56,126 bases of DNA from JACCZX01 sp038216465 (GCA_038216465.1 JBBQQC010000022.1:1-56126); one strand, 5' to 3'; counted from the stretch's first letter, positions 9,044 to 18,694 are shown. Numbers and translations: made by a program. The notes: generated from the letters alone by a model not told the origin.

Positions 9044-10012
9044 ATGACTGAACTTGATACAGGCGACTCGCGGCGCGGCCCCGAAAGCTCGAAGCAGCGC
9101 GCGGCGCTGCTGCTGGCTTGTGCGCTGATTCTGGTTTGGGGCATTAACTTCAGTGTGCTCAAGGCTGTGCTCGCCGCGCTGACGCCCAGTGGATTTCTAT
9201 TCATTCGCTACCTGATCATGCCGCTCTGCGCAGCTGCGCTTCTCTGGCAGCGCTACGGCAGACGTTGGCCGCGACTGCCGCGCGCCGATCTCTGGGCACT
9301 GCTGCGGCTCGGCCTGCTCGGGCACTTGTTGCACGTCGGGCTGGTGACATTCGGGATTCACTGGTCCACTGCTTTCTCGAGCTCGCTGATACTCGCGTGC
9401 GGGCCTGTGTTCACACTGCTGCTGTTGCGCGGTCTCGGTGTCGAAGTGCTAACGCGCGCGCAGATCGTTGGAGTGGCGATCGCCTGCATTGGCGTATTAA
9501 TTTTCCTCTCAGACAAGTTGCTCGGCGCGCAGTGGCGCGCCAGCGGCGGCGACCTTTTGTTGCTGTTGGCAGCGTTCTTTTTTTCCGCCTACACCGTTGC
9601 AGCCAAACCGCTGATGGAGCGCCACGGCGCGGTGCTGGTCATGACCTACGCGACGCTGGTGGGCAGTGTTCCCATGGTGCTGCTCAACTTGCCTGCTGGG
9701 CTTGATGTGGATTGGCGCGCGGTGCCGCTGACGATCTGGGCTGGACTGCTGTGGGCGGTTGTCCTGTCCTCATTCGTGGGGTGGATTGTGTGGGGATGGG
9801 TTAATGCCGCGTGGGGCGTCGCGCGCAGTGCCCCATTGATGTATCTGATGCCTCCGACCGCAGGCCTGGTGGCCTGGTGGCTGACTGGTGAGGGTTACGG
9901 CGCAATCAAGCTCATCGGCGCGGCGGTGACACTGATCGGAGTGGCCGTGGCCCAGTTCGCTCGGCGCGGCGATCCTGCGCGCAGCGTTGAAAGTGTTGGC
10001 GTCGTTGACTGA
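9044..10012 (+). CDS. EamA/DMT family transporter
   Basis: The 322-residue protein has ten hydrophobic helices arranged as two EamA repeats. The first begins LILVWGINFSVLKAVL at about residue 30; the second starts LLLLLAAFFFSAYTVAAKPL near residue 170. Members of the drug/metabolite superfamily export amino acids, metabolites or drugs across the inner membrane; the substrate here cannot be inferred. The ATG is preceded by only a weak ribosome site. It is divergent from the broken solute-binding gene, with starts almost touching. Confidence 0.93.
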   Translation: MTELDTGDSRRGPESSKQRAALLLACALILVWGINFSVLKAVLAALTPSGFLFIRYLIMPLCAAALLWQRYGRRWPRLPRADLWALLRLGLLGHLLHVGLVTFGIHWSTAFSSSLILACGPVFTLLLLRGLGVEVLTRAQIVGVAIACIGVLIFLSDKLLGAQWRASGGDLLLLLAAFFFSAYTVAAKPLMERHGAVLVMTYATLVGSVPMVLLNLPAGLDVDWRAVPLTIWAGLLWAVVLSSFVGWIVWGWVNAAWGVARSAPLMYLMPPTAGLVAWWLTGEGYGAIKLIGAAVTLIGVAVAQFARRGDPARSVESVGVVD

Positions 10013-10401
10013 TATTTGGCGTTCGGAAGCCGAGATGACGATCGAGATGGCGAGCACGATCATGAGCTCACGATGGATGATCGTGAGCACGGCGCTGAGG
10101 TTGTTCTTCGACGACGGATGCCCGCTGTACAAGACCGCTGTCGACCCATAGCGGACATGTGTTCGCTCCAAACCGGACGTGTTTAAACGTCCAGTAGTTA
10201 CTCTCAGCGCATCAACTGCTGACGAGTGTTCCAAAGCTGGTCATGGGATGACGCTGCTCCGATCGCGGGCAGACAGGACAAAATCTCGCTGACCGCGGAC
10301 ACAGCGGACTAACGTAGACTAATTCGCGGTGGGCAGCACCGATTTCTCCCGCCAATCAAGTCTCACTTCTACTGAGGATGAACTTACTCAAGGTGAGCCA
10401 C
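10013..10401. other. Intergenic region without a convincing gene
   Basis: A gap of 389 nt separates the EamA gene from the cupin gene. It contains a 9-bp inverted repeat (listed separately) and a second short one around GGACGT/ACGTCC near 10170-10190. Reading frames on both strands lack ribosome sites and family-like composition. It presumably holds the cupin promoter; I could not place one with confidence. Confidence 0.5.
10066..10088. repeat. 9-bp inverted repeat with 5-nt spacer
   Basis: GCTCACGAT at 10066-10074 and ATCGTGAGC at 10080-10088 are perfect inverted copies. The element lies 54 nt past the EamA stop codon. There is no T-run on either side, so it is not a standard terminator. 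It could be an RNA hairpin or a protein-binding site; no evidence decides. Confidence 0.5.
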
Positions 10402-11153
10402 ATGCGATCCACAACAAGTGCAAGTTTTTTAGTTTGCGTCGCGGCGCTGGCCGCCCCCGCCGCAGGACAAACCCCGCCCCCTGCACCGGCATCTGCGCGA
10501 ACGGTAGTGGCCTCAACCAAGTTGCCGATGGTCGGGGATACGCCGGTCCACTTCAAGGCAGTAAGGGTCACCATTCCTTCGGGGGCCAGTAGCAGCGTCT
10601 CTTCGGCCAGCGGAATCGTCTACCAGGTCTCGGGGTCGACCGAGGTTTCGCTCGGTGCAGAGGTCAGGACTCTGAGCCCGGGTGAGGGCGTGTTTATCGC
10701 CAGCGGTATCGCCGCGACCCTGAAGGCGGGAGACGGTGGCCCCTCGACTGTTCTGCACTTCCTGCTCGCCCCGACCGCGGATCTCGATAAACCGCTCGAA
10801 GCGCCGCCCGCCGTCGTGCAAGAACTCTATCGAACCGCAGCACCTGTTCCCGCGCTGAAGCCCGGCCGCTATGACCTGAACCTGACACGAGTGACCTTTC
10901 CGGCGCAGATGCCGTCCAACCCGCCGCATCATCGATCAGGCGCAGCGCTGTACTACATCATCTCTGGAACAGGGGCAAACACGGTCGAAGGAAAGTTGGC
11001 GGCGAGACACCAGGTTCTTGGATCTACGAGCCGTTTGGTCTTGTGCATCAGTGGGGAAACCCGGGCGCGGTGCCGTTCACATTCTTGGCGTTCAACATCA
11101 ACCCGGAAGGCGTGGCTGCTGTCCTTCCTGGTGCGCCTGCGAAAAGTCAGTAA
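10402..11153 (+). pseudogene. Secreted bicupin protein with a frameshift
   Basis: The protein begins with a signal peptide (MRSTTSASFLVCVAALAAPAAGQ), then a first cupin barrel (RVTIPSGASSS, YQVSGSTEVSLG, LSPGEGVFI) and a second (LTRVTFPAQMPSNPPHHRSG, YYIISGTG). After EGKLAARH, near 11008-11012, the frame is lost. One base lower the expected end follows: PGSWIYEPFGLVHQWGNPGA, then FLAFNINPEGVAAVLPGAPA and a stop at 11151-11153. A single missing base explains this; otherwise the gene looks intact. Read as is, a frame runs to 11160 with an unrelated tail. The ATG at 10402 has AAGGTGAG upstream; an upstream ATG at 10378 is possible. Periplasmic sugar- or small-molecule-binding role is only inferred. 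Confidence 0.8.
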
Positions 11154-11198
11154 TGCGTGAGCACACCAACTTTCTCGCTTCCGCAATCTTTTTTATTG

Positions 11199-11711
11199 TC
11201 AGAACGTGACCGAGGGCCCGCGCCAGGCGTGATCTCTCGGCCGCGCTCGACCCAGTGCCTGCGAAGCCTCCAACCAGCCGTCGCACGCATTCCGGCCGGG
11301 CTGGCCTCGCACCGCGTTCAGCACCCATTTGCATCTTGCATAGAAAGCGAAGAACCGCAGCAGCCTCTGCCGCTCCCTGAAACTGATGGGGGCTTCGCTG
11401 CAGACCAACTTGTCATCCGTCATGCCGCGGTCCACCAAGATCACCGCTCCCCACACCTTGACTCGCAACGAGGTACCGAGCGACAAGCGAGGACCGAGCA
11501 CCACGGCGTCGAGAAGATCGCCCTCCAGGCCCAAATATTTGGGCACGGAACCGTAGTTAAACGGACACGGCAGGGGCGAGATGAAGTCGATGTGCCCGGT
11601 CGACCCGCGTTTAAGAAAAGAGCCCTTTGGAATCTCGATCACCACATCGACTTCGGGCGGGTCGAGCAATAGCTCGCCGACAAGAAATTGCATTTGAATC
11701 ACGTCGATCAC
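11199..11711 (-). CDS. Ppa-like inorganic pyrophosphatase
   Basis: The 170-residue protein resembles family I soluble inorganic pyrophosphatases. VVIEIPKGSFLKRG at 23-36 matches the substrate-side strand, PCPFNYGSVP at 48-57 contains the conserved Tyr, and EGDLLDAVVLGP at 63-74 corresponds to the DxDPxD metal site. Here the first Asp is Glu63 and Pro is Leu66, while D65 and D68 are kept. The C-terminal third is less conserved and basic. The reaction would be PPi to two phosphates in the cytosol. The metal-site changes suggest a divergent subgroup. Met7 is an alternative start. Confidence 0.78.
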   Translation of the reverse strand: MIDVIQMQFLVGELLLDPPEVDVVIEIPKGSFLKRGSTGHIDFISPLPCPFNYGSVPKYLGLEGDLLDAVVLGPRLSLGTSLRVKVWGAVILVDRGMTDDKLVCSEAPISFRERQRLLRFFAFYARCKWVLNAVRGQPGRNACDGWLEASQALGRARPRDHAWRGPSVTF

Positions 11712-11999
11712 ACGTCAGCCTACGCCAGCCAAGCGCATCGGCCACGATGTCGATCAGCGCACCGGTGCCGTACAGCTGCGCCTCACCCACCCCCGTTCAT
11801 TCTTCGAGGGCACAGTGCGAGGGCGCGAGTCTCACAGCGCCCGCGAGCACTTAGTGCAAGCGCTGCGTGTTAGGTATGGCGCGAAACTAGCAAGGATCTA
11901 CGCGGCTCGGTGACCAACGCGACGCCCGTGCTATGCCGCAGCTGCCACGTTTAGGAGCAAAATCGTGCGGCTGAAACTGCCACTCCTTGGAGATCTCCG

Positions 12000-12467
12000 A
12001 TGACACTGGCCCGCGCGCTACTCGCGATTCCACTCCTCGTTGCGGCGGGAATGCTTGCGGTCGTTCCAACACCGGTAAGCGCCCAAAATGAAAGCGATCG
12101 CGCGAGCCGGTGCGCCTCGTGGATTGCCAAGAAAGGTTACTCGCGGGACTATGTCGAACAAAGAACCGGCTCGCGCCCACCTTCCCGAAACAAGTGGCAC
12201 GACAATATTCGCCCTGAGGAATTGCAAGTTGGTGATGTCGTAGTCGTGACCATCTGGCCGGGTCACGTGGCTTTGATTGAGGAAATCACGCGCGACAAGG
12301 AGGGCAAGCTCGAGCGCATGCGCGTGTCTAGCTTTAACTACGGGCGGGGTCAGGGTTGGATCGACCGCGACTGCGAAGTAACGGTGAAATTCGGAGTCGA
12401 GATGAGCCACTGGATATCGCTTGCAGAGACAGCCGGCTATTGGCGTCCAAAATCGTCTCGAAACTAA
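12000..12467 (+). CDS. Secreted CHAP-domain-like protein
   Basis: The 155-residue protein has a signal peptide (about 1-28, ending TPVSAQ) and a small papain-like domain of CHAP type. C38 in RCASWIAKKGY is the likely nucleophile and H89 in WPGHVALIEE the likely catalytic histidine, about 50 residues apart as expected. CHAP proteins cut peptidoglycan peptide links, so this may be a periplasmic amidase or peptidase. GGAG at 11989-11992 supports the ATG at 12000. The gene stands alone. The stretch 11712-11999 upstream contains no gene I can support. Confidence 0.72.
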   Translation: MTLARALLAIPLLVAAGMLAVVPTPVSAQNESDRASRCASWIAKKGYSRDYVEQRTGSRPPSRNKWHDNIRPEELQVGDVVVVTIWPGHVALIEEITRDKEGKLERMRVSSFNYGRGQGWIDRDCEVTVKFGVEMSHWISLAETAGYWRPKSSRN

Positions 12468-12610
12468 AGCTGAATCGTAGGCAAGAATCTGGAAAATCGA
12501 CAGAGGTCGCCTAACGACCCATTTCGGACTTTCCCATTCCGCAAAGCAGACGTGAGTGGAAGCTCAGGAGCGGACATCGCAAGCAAACTCACGGCATTGA
12601 CCTTCTTGGC

Positions 12611-15547
12611 CTAAGGAACAGGCTGTTCCGCCAGGAGCCGGTGAGCATTCAGTGCGGACAGCGCCAACGTTGCGCGCGCCTCCTCCATCATCCAGCGGCC
12701 GCGCGCGTCACCAGCCGCAGCGTAGGCGCGCCCGAGCCAGTACTCGGCCTCCGCGGCATTCGCGCCGCGGGGATCGCCCGATGCAAGCCAGGAGCCATAT
12801 GCAAGCTGCAAAGGTTCTATGGCGTCTCGAACCCTACCGAGACCTAGAAGCGCGCGTCCTTCGACCAGCGGGTGATCGGGATAGAGCCCAACCCCAGTAG
12901 GTTGCTTGCGTCGTTCCCGCAGCGACTCTAGCGCCGCAGCGAAATCACCGAGTTCGACCTCCGCCTGAGCACGTGCGAGTAGGCCGCGCGCTTGGCAGCG
13001 AGCTACCGCGGGTAGCTGGCTCGCCGTACAGCGGTCGATAAGTGTTTGCGCGCTGCGCTTTGCGTCGGAGAAGTGACCCATACGCCGTTGCGCCGTACTG
13101 ATACAGCGCCAAAAGACAAACTGATCGCGAGTCAAGCGGCCAATGCGCTCGAACTCCGCATCTAACTCTGCCTTGATGGGAGCCGCAAACTCCTCCGCAG
13201 CTTCGGCCTGTCCGAGGCCAGTCAGGACGCACACACGATGCATGCGCGGTATACGCAGAAATCGCTCTCTCATGTCGATATCGACAATGGCGGCGGCGTT
13301 CTTTTCCGTTGCCTGATAGAAGCGCTCCGCCTGCACGTTGCTGTAGTCATAGCGATTGATCTCGTATCTGAGAGACGCCTCGGCGCGGCGAAGAAGCGCG
13401 GTCGACGGTGGAGTCTCACGCTGAGTTGCTACGTCAAACGCCGCCAAGGTTATCCACCGGCCGGTGAGATCACCCAGTTCGAAGTAGCAATCCTCCATCG
13501 CGGCATAAAGTTGCTCCAATTGGGGACTACTTTCGCTTTGGGTGGCTTGGACCTCGCTGCTCATTGCCCAGAGGACTGGAAGCGCCTCGCCCGCGCCGCG
13601 CTTAGAGCGGGAAGAGCATGCTTGGGCGAGCGAATAGATCTTGAGCGCCCGGAATTCCGCGCTATTTACCACCTTATCGTCGCGCGCCGCTGTGGTTAAG
13701 GTCTCATTAACGAGCTCGATGGCCTGATTCCGATCCACGAACGCCCAAATCAAACGCGCGTATGAGTGGATCACGCGTAGGTGTTGATGACTTCCGATGC
13801 CAAAAGTCCCAGTAGCGACTACGAGGGCTTCGTTGACTTTGTCGTAACGATGGGTCGGCGGCGGAAAATCGGAAACGCCAAAATATTCGGCAAGTTCATG
13901 CTGGATCAACAAGGCTTCTATCAATACATCCGAGCCGTCGGATCCGATTGCTCTTAAGTTTTCAATTGCAACGCCTAGTTTCTGCGCCGAGTCTCTCGAG
14001 ACGATCAGCCGATCATCAGCAGCGCGCACCGTTGCTGTAAGTAACTGCAGATCGTTAGACGGCAATGACGCGGACGCCTGCTCAGCCGCTCGCCGGAACA
14101 CACGGGCGGCCGCACTCGCTTCTCCGCGGTTGCGGTAAGCGTCGCCCACAAAGAGACGCAGTTTTAGAACCTGCTCCGGCCGCCCTTTGAATTCGGTCTC
14201 AATTCGCTCTTCTATAGCCCTTAGGGTTTCCACGTCGGCGGCCTTCGTCCGCGATGTGGCATGCGGATCCGTCTGCTTAATGAGGGACAGCACGAAAGTA
14301 TTGAGCGCGGACGCTTCCTCAGTCTGGGCGCGCGCGATGCGGGCCTGCCACACTGCAAGCGAGGCTCCAACAATTAGCGCAATGCTAGTTACGACCGCGC
14401 CAAGTACGGGCACTCGGTTTCGCCGGACAAACTTACGCAGGCGATAAAAGGCGCTATCAGGGCGCGCGCGAACCGGCTCGCCAGCGAGGTGGCGTTCGAT
14501 GTCGGACGCTAGCGCATCTGCCGTAGCGTAGCGATCGCCCGGTCTCAGCTTGAGGGCCATCGTGATGATCGCGTCCACATCTCCCCGAAGTGCCTTGGCA
14601 AGCGTCCGGTCCTTTACCCGTTCGCTCGAAAGCGGAGCGTCGCCTGCCAGGATCGCGTCCTCGATCGCGCCTAATGTGTTGCGCTTCAGGTGGTAAGGCA
14701 AAGAGCCGGAGAGGAGTTCAAACAGCATCACGCCGAGCGAATAGATGTCGGCCGTGACGCCCAATCGCCTGCCGGCAATTTGTTCAGGGGACGCGTAGTT
14801 AAGGCTCAGCGCCCGCCCTTGCTCCTGTGTGACGTCGGACCCGATACCGGATTCATCAAGGAGCTTGGCAATGCCGAAGTCGAGCAGGTGCACTTGCCCG
14901 CTCGCATCGACGAGCACATTTTCGGGCTTCAGGTCGCGATGGACAATCAGTTGGCCATGCGCGTGTGCAACGGCGCGGACGACTTGTACGAATAACGTTA
15001 GGCGGGCACGTAGGTCGAGCGCGTGCTCGCTGCAGTAGACGTCGATCGGCCGACCGTCGACGTACTCCATTGCGATGTAAGGGCGACCACGGTCGTCGAT
15101 GCCGGCGTCATATAAGCGGGCAATATTGGGATGCTCGAATAGGGCGCTGATCTCGCGCTCGCGTCCTATGCGACGTGCCAGACCAATGGCCCATGCGATG
15201 CGTGGCAGCTTGAGCGCTACGCGCCGATTGAAGGTTCCATCAATGCGGGCGGCCAGCCACACGCTCCCCATCCCGCCGCGACCGATCTCCCTTAAAAGTT
15301 GATACGGTCCCACGCGCTCGCCTGCACTGGCGACCGCGTCATCGTCCCAATGCTTTGGCAGTTCTGGAAGCAGTGTGGCGCGATTTTGGGATTTTCTTCG
15401 GGCCAGCATGGCGCGGAGGCGCCGCGCCATCTCCGGACGGTCATCATCCAGCCGCGTCAGCCACGTACCGAGTTTGGCCTGATCAAATGACAGCGCGTCT
15501 TCAAGCAGACGGCTCAGTTCCGCTACTTCATCCGCTGTCATCGTCAT
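12611..15547 (-). CDS. Membrane serine/threonine protein kinase with C-terminal TPR-like region
   Basis: This 978-residue protein has a bacterial Hanks-type kinase domain at about 80-350. GRGGMGSVW gives the P-loop, K113 in ALKLP the ATP lysine, HRDLKPEN the catalytic loop with D205, and DFGIAK the metal site with D223. A single transmembrane helix (about 380-400) follows, then about 570 residues of helical repeats of tetratricopeptide type (AAARVFRRAAEQ, AEEFAAPIKAELDAEF, YWLGRAYAAAGDARG). The kinase is therefore cytosolic and the repeat domain outside the inner membrane. The sigma factor gene ends 72 nt upstream on the same strand, a pairing typical of this sigma subgroup. The kinase probably acts on that sigma factor or its targets (inference). 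Confidence 0.95.
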   Translation of the reverse strand: MTMTADEVAELSRLLEDALSFDQAKLGTWLTRLDDDRPEMARRLRAMLARRKSQNRATLLPELPKHWDDDAVASAGERVGPYQLLREIGRGGMGSVWLAARIDGTFNRRVALKLPRIAWAIGLARRIGREREISALFEHPNIARLYDAGIDDRGRPYIAMEYVDGRPIDVYCSEHALDLRARLTLFVQVVRAVAHAHGQLIVHRDLKPENVLVDASGQVHLLDFGIAKLLDESGIGSDVTQEQGRALSLNYASPEQIAGRRLGVTADIYSLGVMLFELLSGSLPYHLKRNTLGAIEDAILAGDAPLSSERVKDRTLAKALRGDVDAIITMALKLRPGDRYATADALASDIERHLAGEPVRARPDSAFYRLRKFVRRNRVPVLGAVVTSIALIVGASLAVWQARIARAQTEEASALNTFVLSLIKQTDPHATSRTKAADVETLRAIEERIETEFKGRPEQVLKLRLFVGDAYRNRGEASAAARVFRRAAEQASASLPSNDLQLLTATVRAADDRLIVSRDSAQKLGVAIENLRAIGSDGSDVLIEALLIQHELAEYFGVSDFPPPTHRYDKVNEALVVATGTFGIGSHQHLRVIHSYARLIWAFVDRNQAIELVNETLTTAARDDKVVNSAEFRALKIYSLAQACSSRSKRGAGEALPVLWAMSSEVQATQSESSPQLEQLYAAMEDCYFELGDLTGRWITLAAFDVATQRETPPSTALLRRAEASLRYEINRYDYSNVQAERFYQATEKNAAAIVDIDMRERFLRIPRMHRVCVLTGLGQAEAAEEFAAPIKAELDAEFERIGRLTRDQFVFWRCISTAQRRMGHFSDAKRSAQTLIDRCTASQLPAVARCQARGLLARAQAEVELGDFAAALESLRERRKQPTGVGLYPDHPLVEGRALLGLGRVRDAIEPLQLAYGSWLASGDPRGANAAEAEYWLGRAYAAAGDARGRWMMEEARATLALSALNAHRLLAEQPVP

Positions 15548-15619
15548 AAAGGTGTAGGCGACGCTTACATCACCAGACGATAAATGCAGATGAATCCCGA
15601 CATGGTTTCAACAACGCCC

Positions 15620-16258
15620 TCAATCCTTCAACATCGAACTGAGCAGCAGGCGCGCCTTGTCCCAATCGCGGCTGACAGTGCGATCCGCGACTCCGAGGGC
15701 CTCCGCGACCTCGGCTTCCGTGTAACCGCCGAAGTAGCGCATTTCGACCACCTTGGCAAGCCTGGGCTCGGCCTGCGCAAGCACGTCGAGCGCTTCGTTT
15801 ACGCGAAGGACATCTTCGGATCCGTCCTCGACATCCTCAAGTAGTTCAGTGTTAAGCGTGAGGCGTTTAGGTTCGCCCCCACGGCGTTTGGCTTGCCTCT
15901 CGCGCACCGCGTCGATGATGACCGAGCGCATCACGAGCGATGCGTATGAAAAGAAGGCGCGCCTATCGTCCGAGCGCAGCCGGCCGCCATCGAGAAAGCG
16001 AAGGTAGGACTCGTGTACCAGGGCGGTAGTGTCGAGGTAGGTGTTCCGACCGCCGTCGCGTAAGCGCGATCGCGCCAACTTGCGCAGCTCGTCGTAGGCC
16101 GCGGCGAATAGGAGGGCCTGCGCCCCCGGTTCGCCGAGATTGACACGGGAAATCAGATCGCCAAGGTCCCCCAAGTGGCCTCCCGTCGGCAGCGCCGAGG
16201 CGCCCATTGCAACGCAGGGCAACACTACACGGCAAGGGGTTTCTAAGAGACGCACCAT
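15620..16258 (-). CDS. ECF-type RNA polymerase sigma factor (Sigma70_ECF/TIGR02999-like)
   Basis: The protein of up to 212 residues has sigma region 2 (YDELRKLARSRLRDG, ALVHESYLRFLDGG, FFSYASLVMRSVIIDAVRER) and region 4 (MRYFGGYTEAEVAEALGV followed by RTVSRDWDKARLLL). No anti-sigma gene is adjacent; instead a serine/threonine kinase gene follows, as is characteristic of this subgroup. It probably directs transcription of a small set of genes, possibly including the divergent haloperoxidase-like gene. The start is uncertain: an ATG at 16207 (Met18) would remove a Cys-rich leader, and neither start has a clear ribosome site. Confidence 0.9.
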   Translation of the reverse strand: MVRLLETPCRVVLPCVAMGASALPTGGHLGDLGDLISRVNLGEPGAQALLFAAAYDELRKLARSRLRDGGRNTYLDTTALVHESYLRFLDGGRLRSDDRRAFFSYASLVMRSVIIDAVRERQAKRRGGEPKRLTLNTELLEDVEDGSEDVLRVNEALDVLAQAEPRLAKVVEMRYFGGYTEAEVAEALGVADRTVSRDWDKARLLLSSMLKD

Positions 16259-16378
16259 TCTGGGAGTACCGCCTTCAGGCGCCAGTCTTGGGGGAATTCT
16301 CTGACGATGGCCAAAACCTCGCTCAATTTGCGTCCTATTAAGTGCAGGACAACTATTTTCACGATGAAAGGAGTGGGG

Positions 16379-17695
16379 ATGAACACGAATTCCAAATTTT
16401 GGACGTTGCTCGGAATCTCGACTTGCAGCTTGCTGATCTCTGCCTGTGGCGGCAGCGACGACGCGTCACTGCCGCCGAGCATTCAGCCAGTAACGGTCAC
16501 TTACACGAATGGCGTTACAACGACTGCCAACCCGGTTGCCTACTGGAACAAGATCGCCACCGATACCATCAACGTCGCGCCTGCGGCCACCGGCACCGCC
16601 GAGGAACAACGTCCCAACATTTCGGTCGACCTCGCGACGGTTCATGTGGCCATTTATGACGCGGTTAATGCCATCGTCGGTACACACAAAGTTTTCGCCG
16701 CCACGCCTGCGACGCCGGCCGCCGGTGCGTCGCAGGAAGCCGCCGCGGCTGCGGCCGCTTACGGCGTGCTGAAGGGTCTATTCCCAAATCGGTCAGCCCA
16801 GTACCAGGCGGCGTATGACGCCTTCGTCGCCGCGATTCCGGCAGACGATGCTAAGACGCGTGGCATCGCCGTAGGAACCGAAGTCGCAACTGCCATTGTG
16901 GCGTTGCGCGCCAACGACGGACGGTTTACTGTCGTGACCTATACAGCGGGTACCGGTCCGGGCAATTTTCGCGGCGTCAATCCGGTTGGCGTTACTAGCC
17001 GGTTCATCAAGCCATTCGCAGTGACAAGCCTGTCGCAGTTTCGCGCGCCTCCACTGCCGGCGCTGGACAGCGCGGCCTACGCCGCCGATTTCAATGAAGT
17101 ATTCGCGCTCGGCGCGACCATTAGCAGCATGCGAAGCGCAGACCAACTGGAAAGCGCGCGCTTTCATACCGAAAGCCCCCCGACATTTCTTTCGCGCAAC
17201 TATCGGGCGTTCGCGATGGACAGCCGCAGCCTTGCCGATAACGCGCGCGGCATGGCGATGTTGTGGGTTACGCAGGCCGACGCAGCTAACACATGCTTTG
17301 AATCCAAGTACTTCTTTGATTTCTGGCGGCCCACAAGTGCGATTCGATTTGCGGATACCGATGGCAACGCCGCCACCTCGATGGATCCAACCTGGACACC
17401 GGTGGTTACGACGCCAAACCATCCCGAGTACCCGGCGGCGCATATGTGTGTCAACTCTGCCTCGTTGACAGCTCTGAAGTCGCATTTCGGCACCAGCAAG
17501 ATCTCGTTCAGCTTCGGCAGCACGGTCACCGGAACGGTGCGGCAGTACAACACTCCTGACGACATGCTTAACGAAATCGTCCTCGCACGCATTCACGGCG
17601 GCATGCACTTCCGCACCGCCGGAACGCAGGGCGGTGTACTTGGCACCGCCGTAGGAGAGTGGGTCGCGAAGAATTACTTTAGACCGCGCGATTGA
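16379..17695 (+). CDS. Vanadium-dependent haloperoxidase-like / PAP2-family lipoprotein
   Basis: The 438-residue protein starts with a lipoprotein signal (LLISAC, lipobox Cys23), so it is probably membrane-anchored in the periplasm. The catalytic pattern of the vanadium haloperoxidase/acid phosphatase superfamily is present: K310-x6-R317-P318 in KYFFDFWRP, PAAH with H355 replacing PSGH, and R404-x5-H410 in RIHGGMH. The AxxH variation in the middle motif leaves open whether it oxidises halides or removes phosphate. AAGGAG at 16368-16373 and the lipobox select the ATG at 16379. It is divergent from the sigma/kinase pair, and a terminator-like hairpin follows. Confidence 0.9.
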   Translation: MNTNSKFWTLLGISTCSLLISACGGSDDASLPPSIQPVTVTYTNGVTTTANPVAYWNKIATDTINVAPAATGTAEEQRPNISVDLATVHVAIYDAVNAIVGTHKVFAATPATPAAGASQEAAAAAAAYGVLKGLFPNRSAQYQAAYDAFVAAIPADDAKTRGIAVGTEVATAIVALRANDGRFTVVTYTAGTGPGNFRGVNPVGVTSRFIKPFAVTSLSQFRAPPLPALDSAAYAADFNEVFALGATISSMRSADQLESARFHTESPPTFLSRNYRAFAMDSRSLADNARGMAMLWVTQADAANTCFESKYFFDFWRPTSAIRFADTDGNAATSMDPTWTPVVTTPNHPEYPAAHMCVNSASLTALKSHFGTSKISFSFGSTVTGTVRQYNTPDDMLNEIVLARIHGGMHFRTAGTQGGVLGTAVGEWVAKNYFRPRD

Positions 17696-17704
17696 TCGTC
17701 AAGA

Positions 17705-17751
17705 GACCGGCCGGATCGCAGTGTCCGGTCGGACTCGTTCCGGGTTTTTTT
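17705..17751 (+). terminator. Probable rho-independent terminator after the haloperoxidase-like gene
   Basis: GACCGG (17705-17710) and CCGGTC (17725-17730) can pair. A second short hairpin (CGGA/TCCG, 17730-17742) is followed by a run of seven T ending at 17751. The T-run and position 10 nt past the stop codon support a terminator, although the stems are short. Confidence 0.6.
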
Positions 17752-18035
17752 GCCTTCAACTGTCGTCCCAATCAGAATCGAAGTTGTTCAGTTTTAATGT
17801 CACCCGCAGGCCGTACTTACTGTGGAGCCGGCTGATCTCCGCTGCCGGTGCCCACATGCACAAGGCCACGTCCGCTTCTGGCCGATTTGTGACTTGACGC
17901 TATCGACCATAGCAGGGCGGCGGAAATGGTCCCGATAACAGCCGCGGTGCATACGCGAGCTATCCATTCGTGCACCGTGAGTGGTCGGTATCCTCGCAGC
18001 GAGCACACCTGAGGCCGCTCGCCAGGAGCTACACC
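17752..18035. other. Intergenic region without a convincing gene
   Basis: The minus strand has open frames here, one with a hydrophobic stretch (VCTAAVIGTISAALLW), but none has a ribosome site. The region presumably carries the promoter of the RraA-like gene. Nothing else can be supported. Confidence 0.4.
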
Positions 18036-18694
18036 ATGCCGACGATCCCGACCATCCTGCAAACGCTGAACACTGCGGTGCTTTCGGACACGCTCGACAG
18101 CCTCGGGTTGATGCAGCAGGCGATGAAGCCGTTTATGCGCCCGCTGGACGACACGCTGCAGCTGATCGGCCGCGCACGCACCGGCCTGTACATGCCCGTA
18201 TACGCGCCGCCCGCCGCGGGTGAGAACCCCTACGAGGTAGAAATCGCGCTCGTCGACGACCTAGCGCCCGGCGATGTGGTCGTGCTGGCGTGCGACGGTC
18301 CTACCGAGCGCATCGCCCCCTGGGGAGAACTGCTCTCCACCGCCAGCATGGCGCGTGGCGCGTCCGGATGCGTGACAGACGGCCTCGTGCGCGACGTGAA
18401 GCAGATCCGCCATATGCGATTTCCAGTGTTCTGCGGCGGCATCGGGCCACTCGATACCAAGGGCCGCGCGCGAATGGTCGATCGTGACGTCCCGGTGATG
18501 TGCGCCGGTGTCAGCGTGCGTCGGAGCGACCTCGTCTTCGGCGATGTCGATGGTGTGGTCGTCATCCCCCACGAGATGGAGCAGGAAGTCGTCCGCCGTG
18601 CTCTGGAAAAAGTCTCGGGCGAGAACCTGTCGCGTGAGGCGCTGCAGCAAGGGGAAAGCTGGCTGACGTGTTCCGGAGGCTGGGAATCTTGTAG
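18036..18694 (+). pseudogene. RraA-family protein (aldolase-like) with a 3' frameshift
   Basis: The protein belongs to the RraA/HMG-CHA aldolase family, which includes 4-carboxy-4-hydroxy-2-oxoadipate aldolase and RNase E inhibitor RraA. WGELLSTASMARGASGCVTDG followed by RD is the diagnostic metal/pyruvate-binding block, and VFGDVDGVVVIPHEM is near the end. At the GGGG run 18651-18654 the frame shifts: one base lower it reads KLADVFRRLGIL then TAG at 18692-18694, the usual family ending. The uncorrected frame continues to 18746 with an unrelated tail that overlaps the next gene. Only the last 15 or so residues are affected, so function may survive. AGGAG at 18024-18028 fixes the start. RraA-like enzymes cleave oxo-acids to pyruvate, fitting the hydroxyacid neighbours. 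Confidence 0.8.

Noticed and set aside
9770..10234. Minus-strand frame over the EamA gene end and the following gap
   Set aside because: Half of it is antisense to a clear transporter gene and the rest matches nothing I know.
11712..11999. Plus-strand open stretch with GAVQLRLTHPRSFFEGTVRG-like reading
   Set aside because: There is no usable start codon and no ribosome site; it might be a remnant but cannot be supported.
17817..18062. Minus-strand frame with a hydrophobic segment
   Set aside because: It has no ribosome site and overlaps the start of the RraA-like gene; kept only as a note in the intergenic entry.
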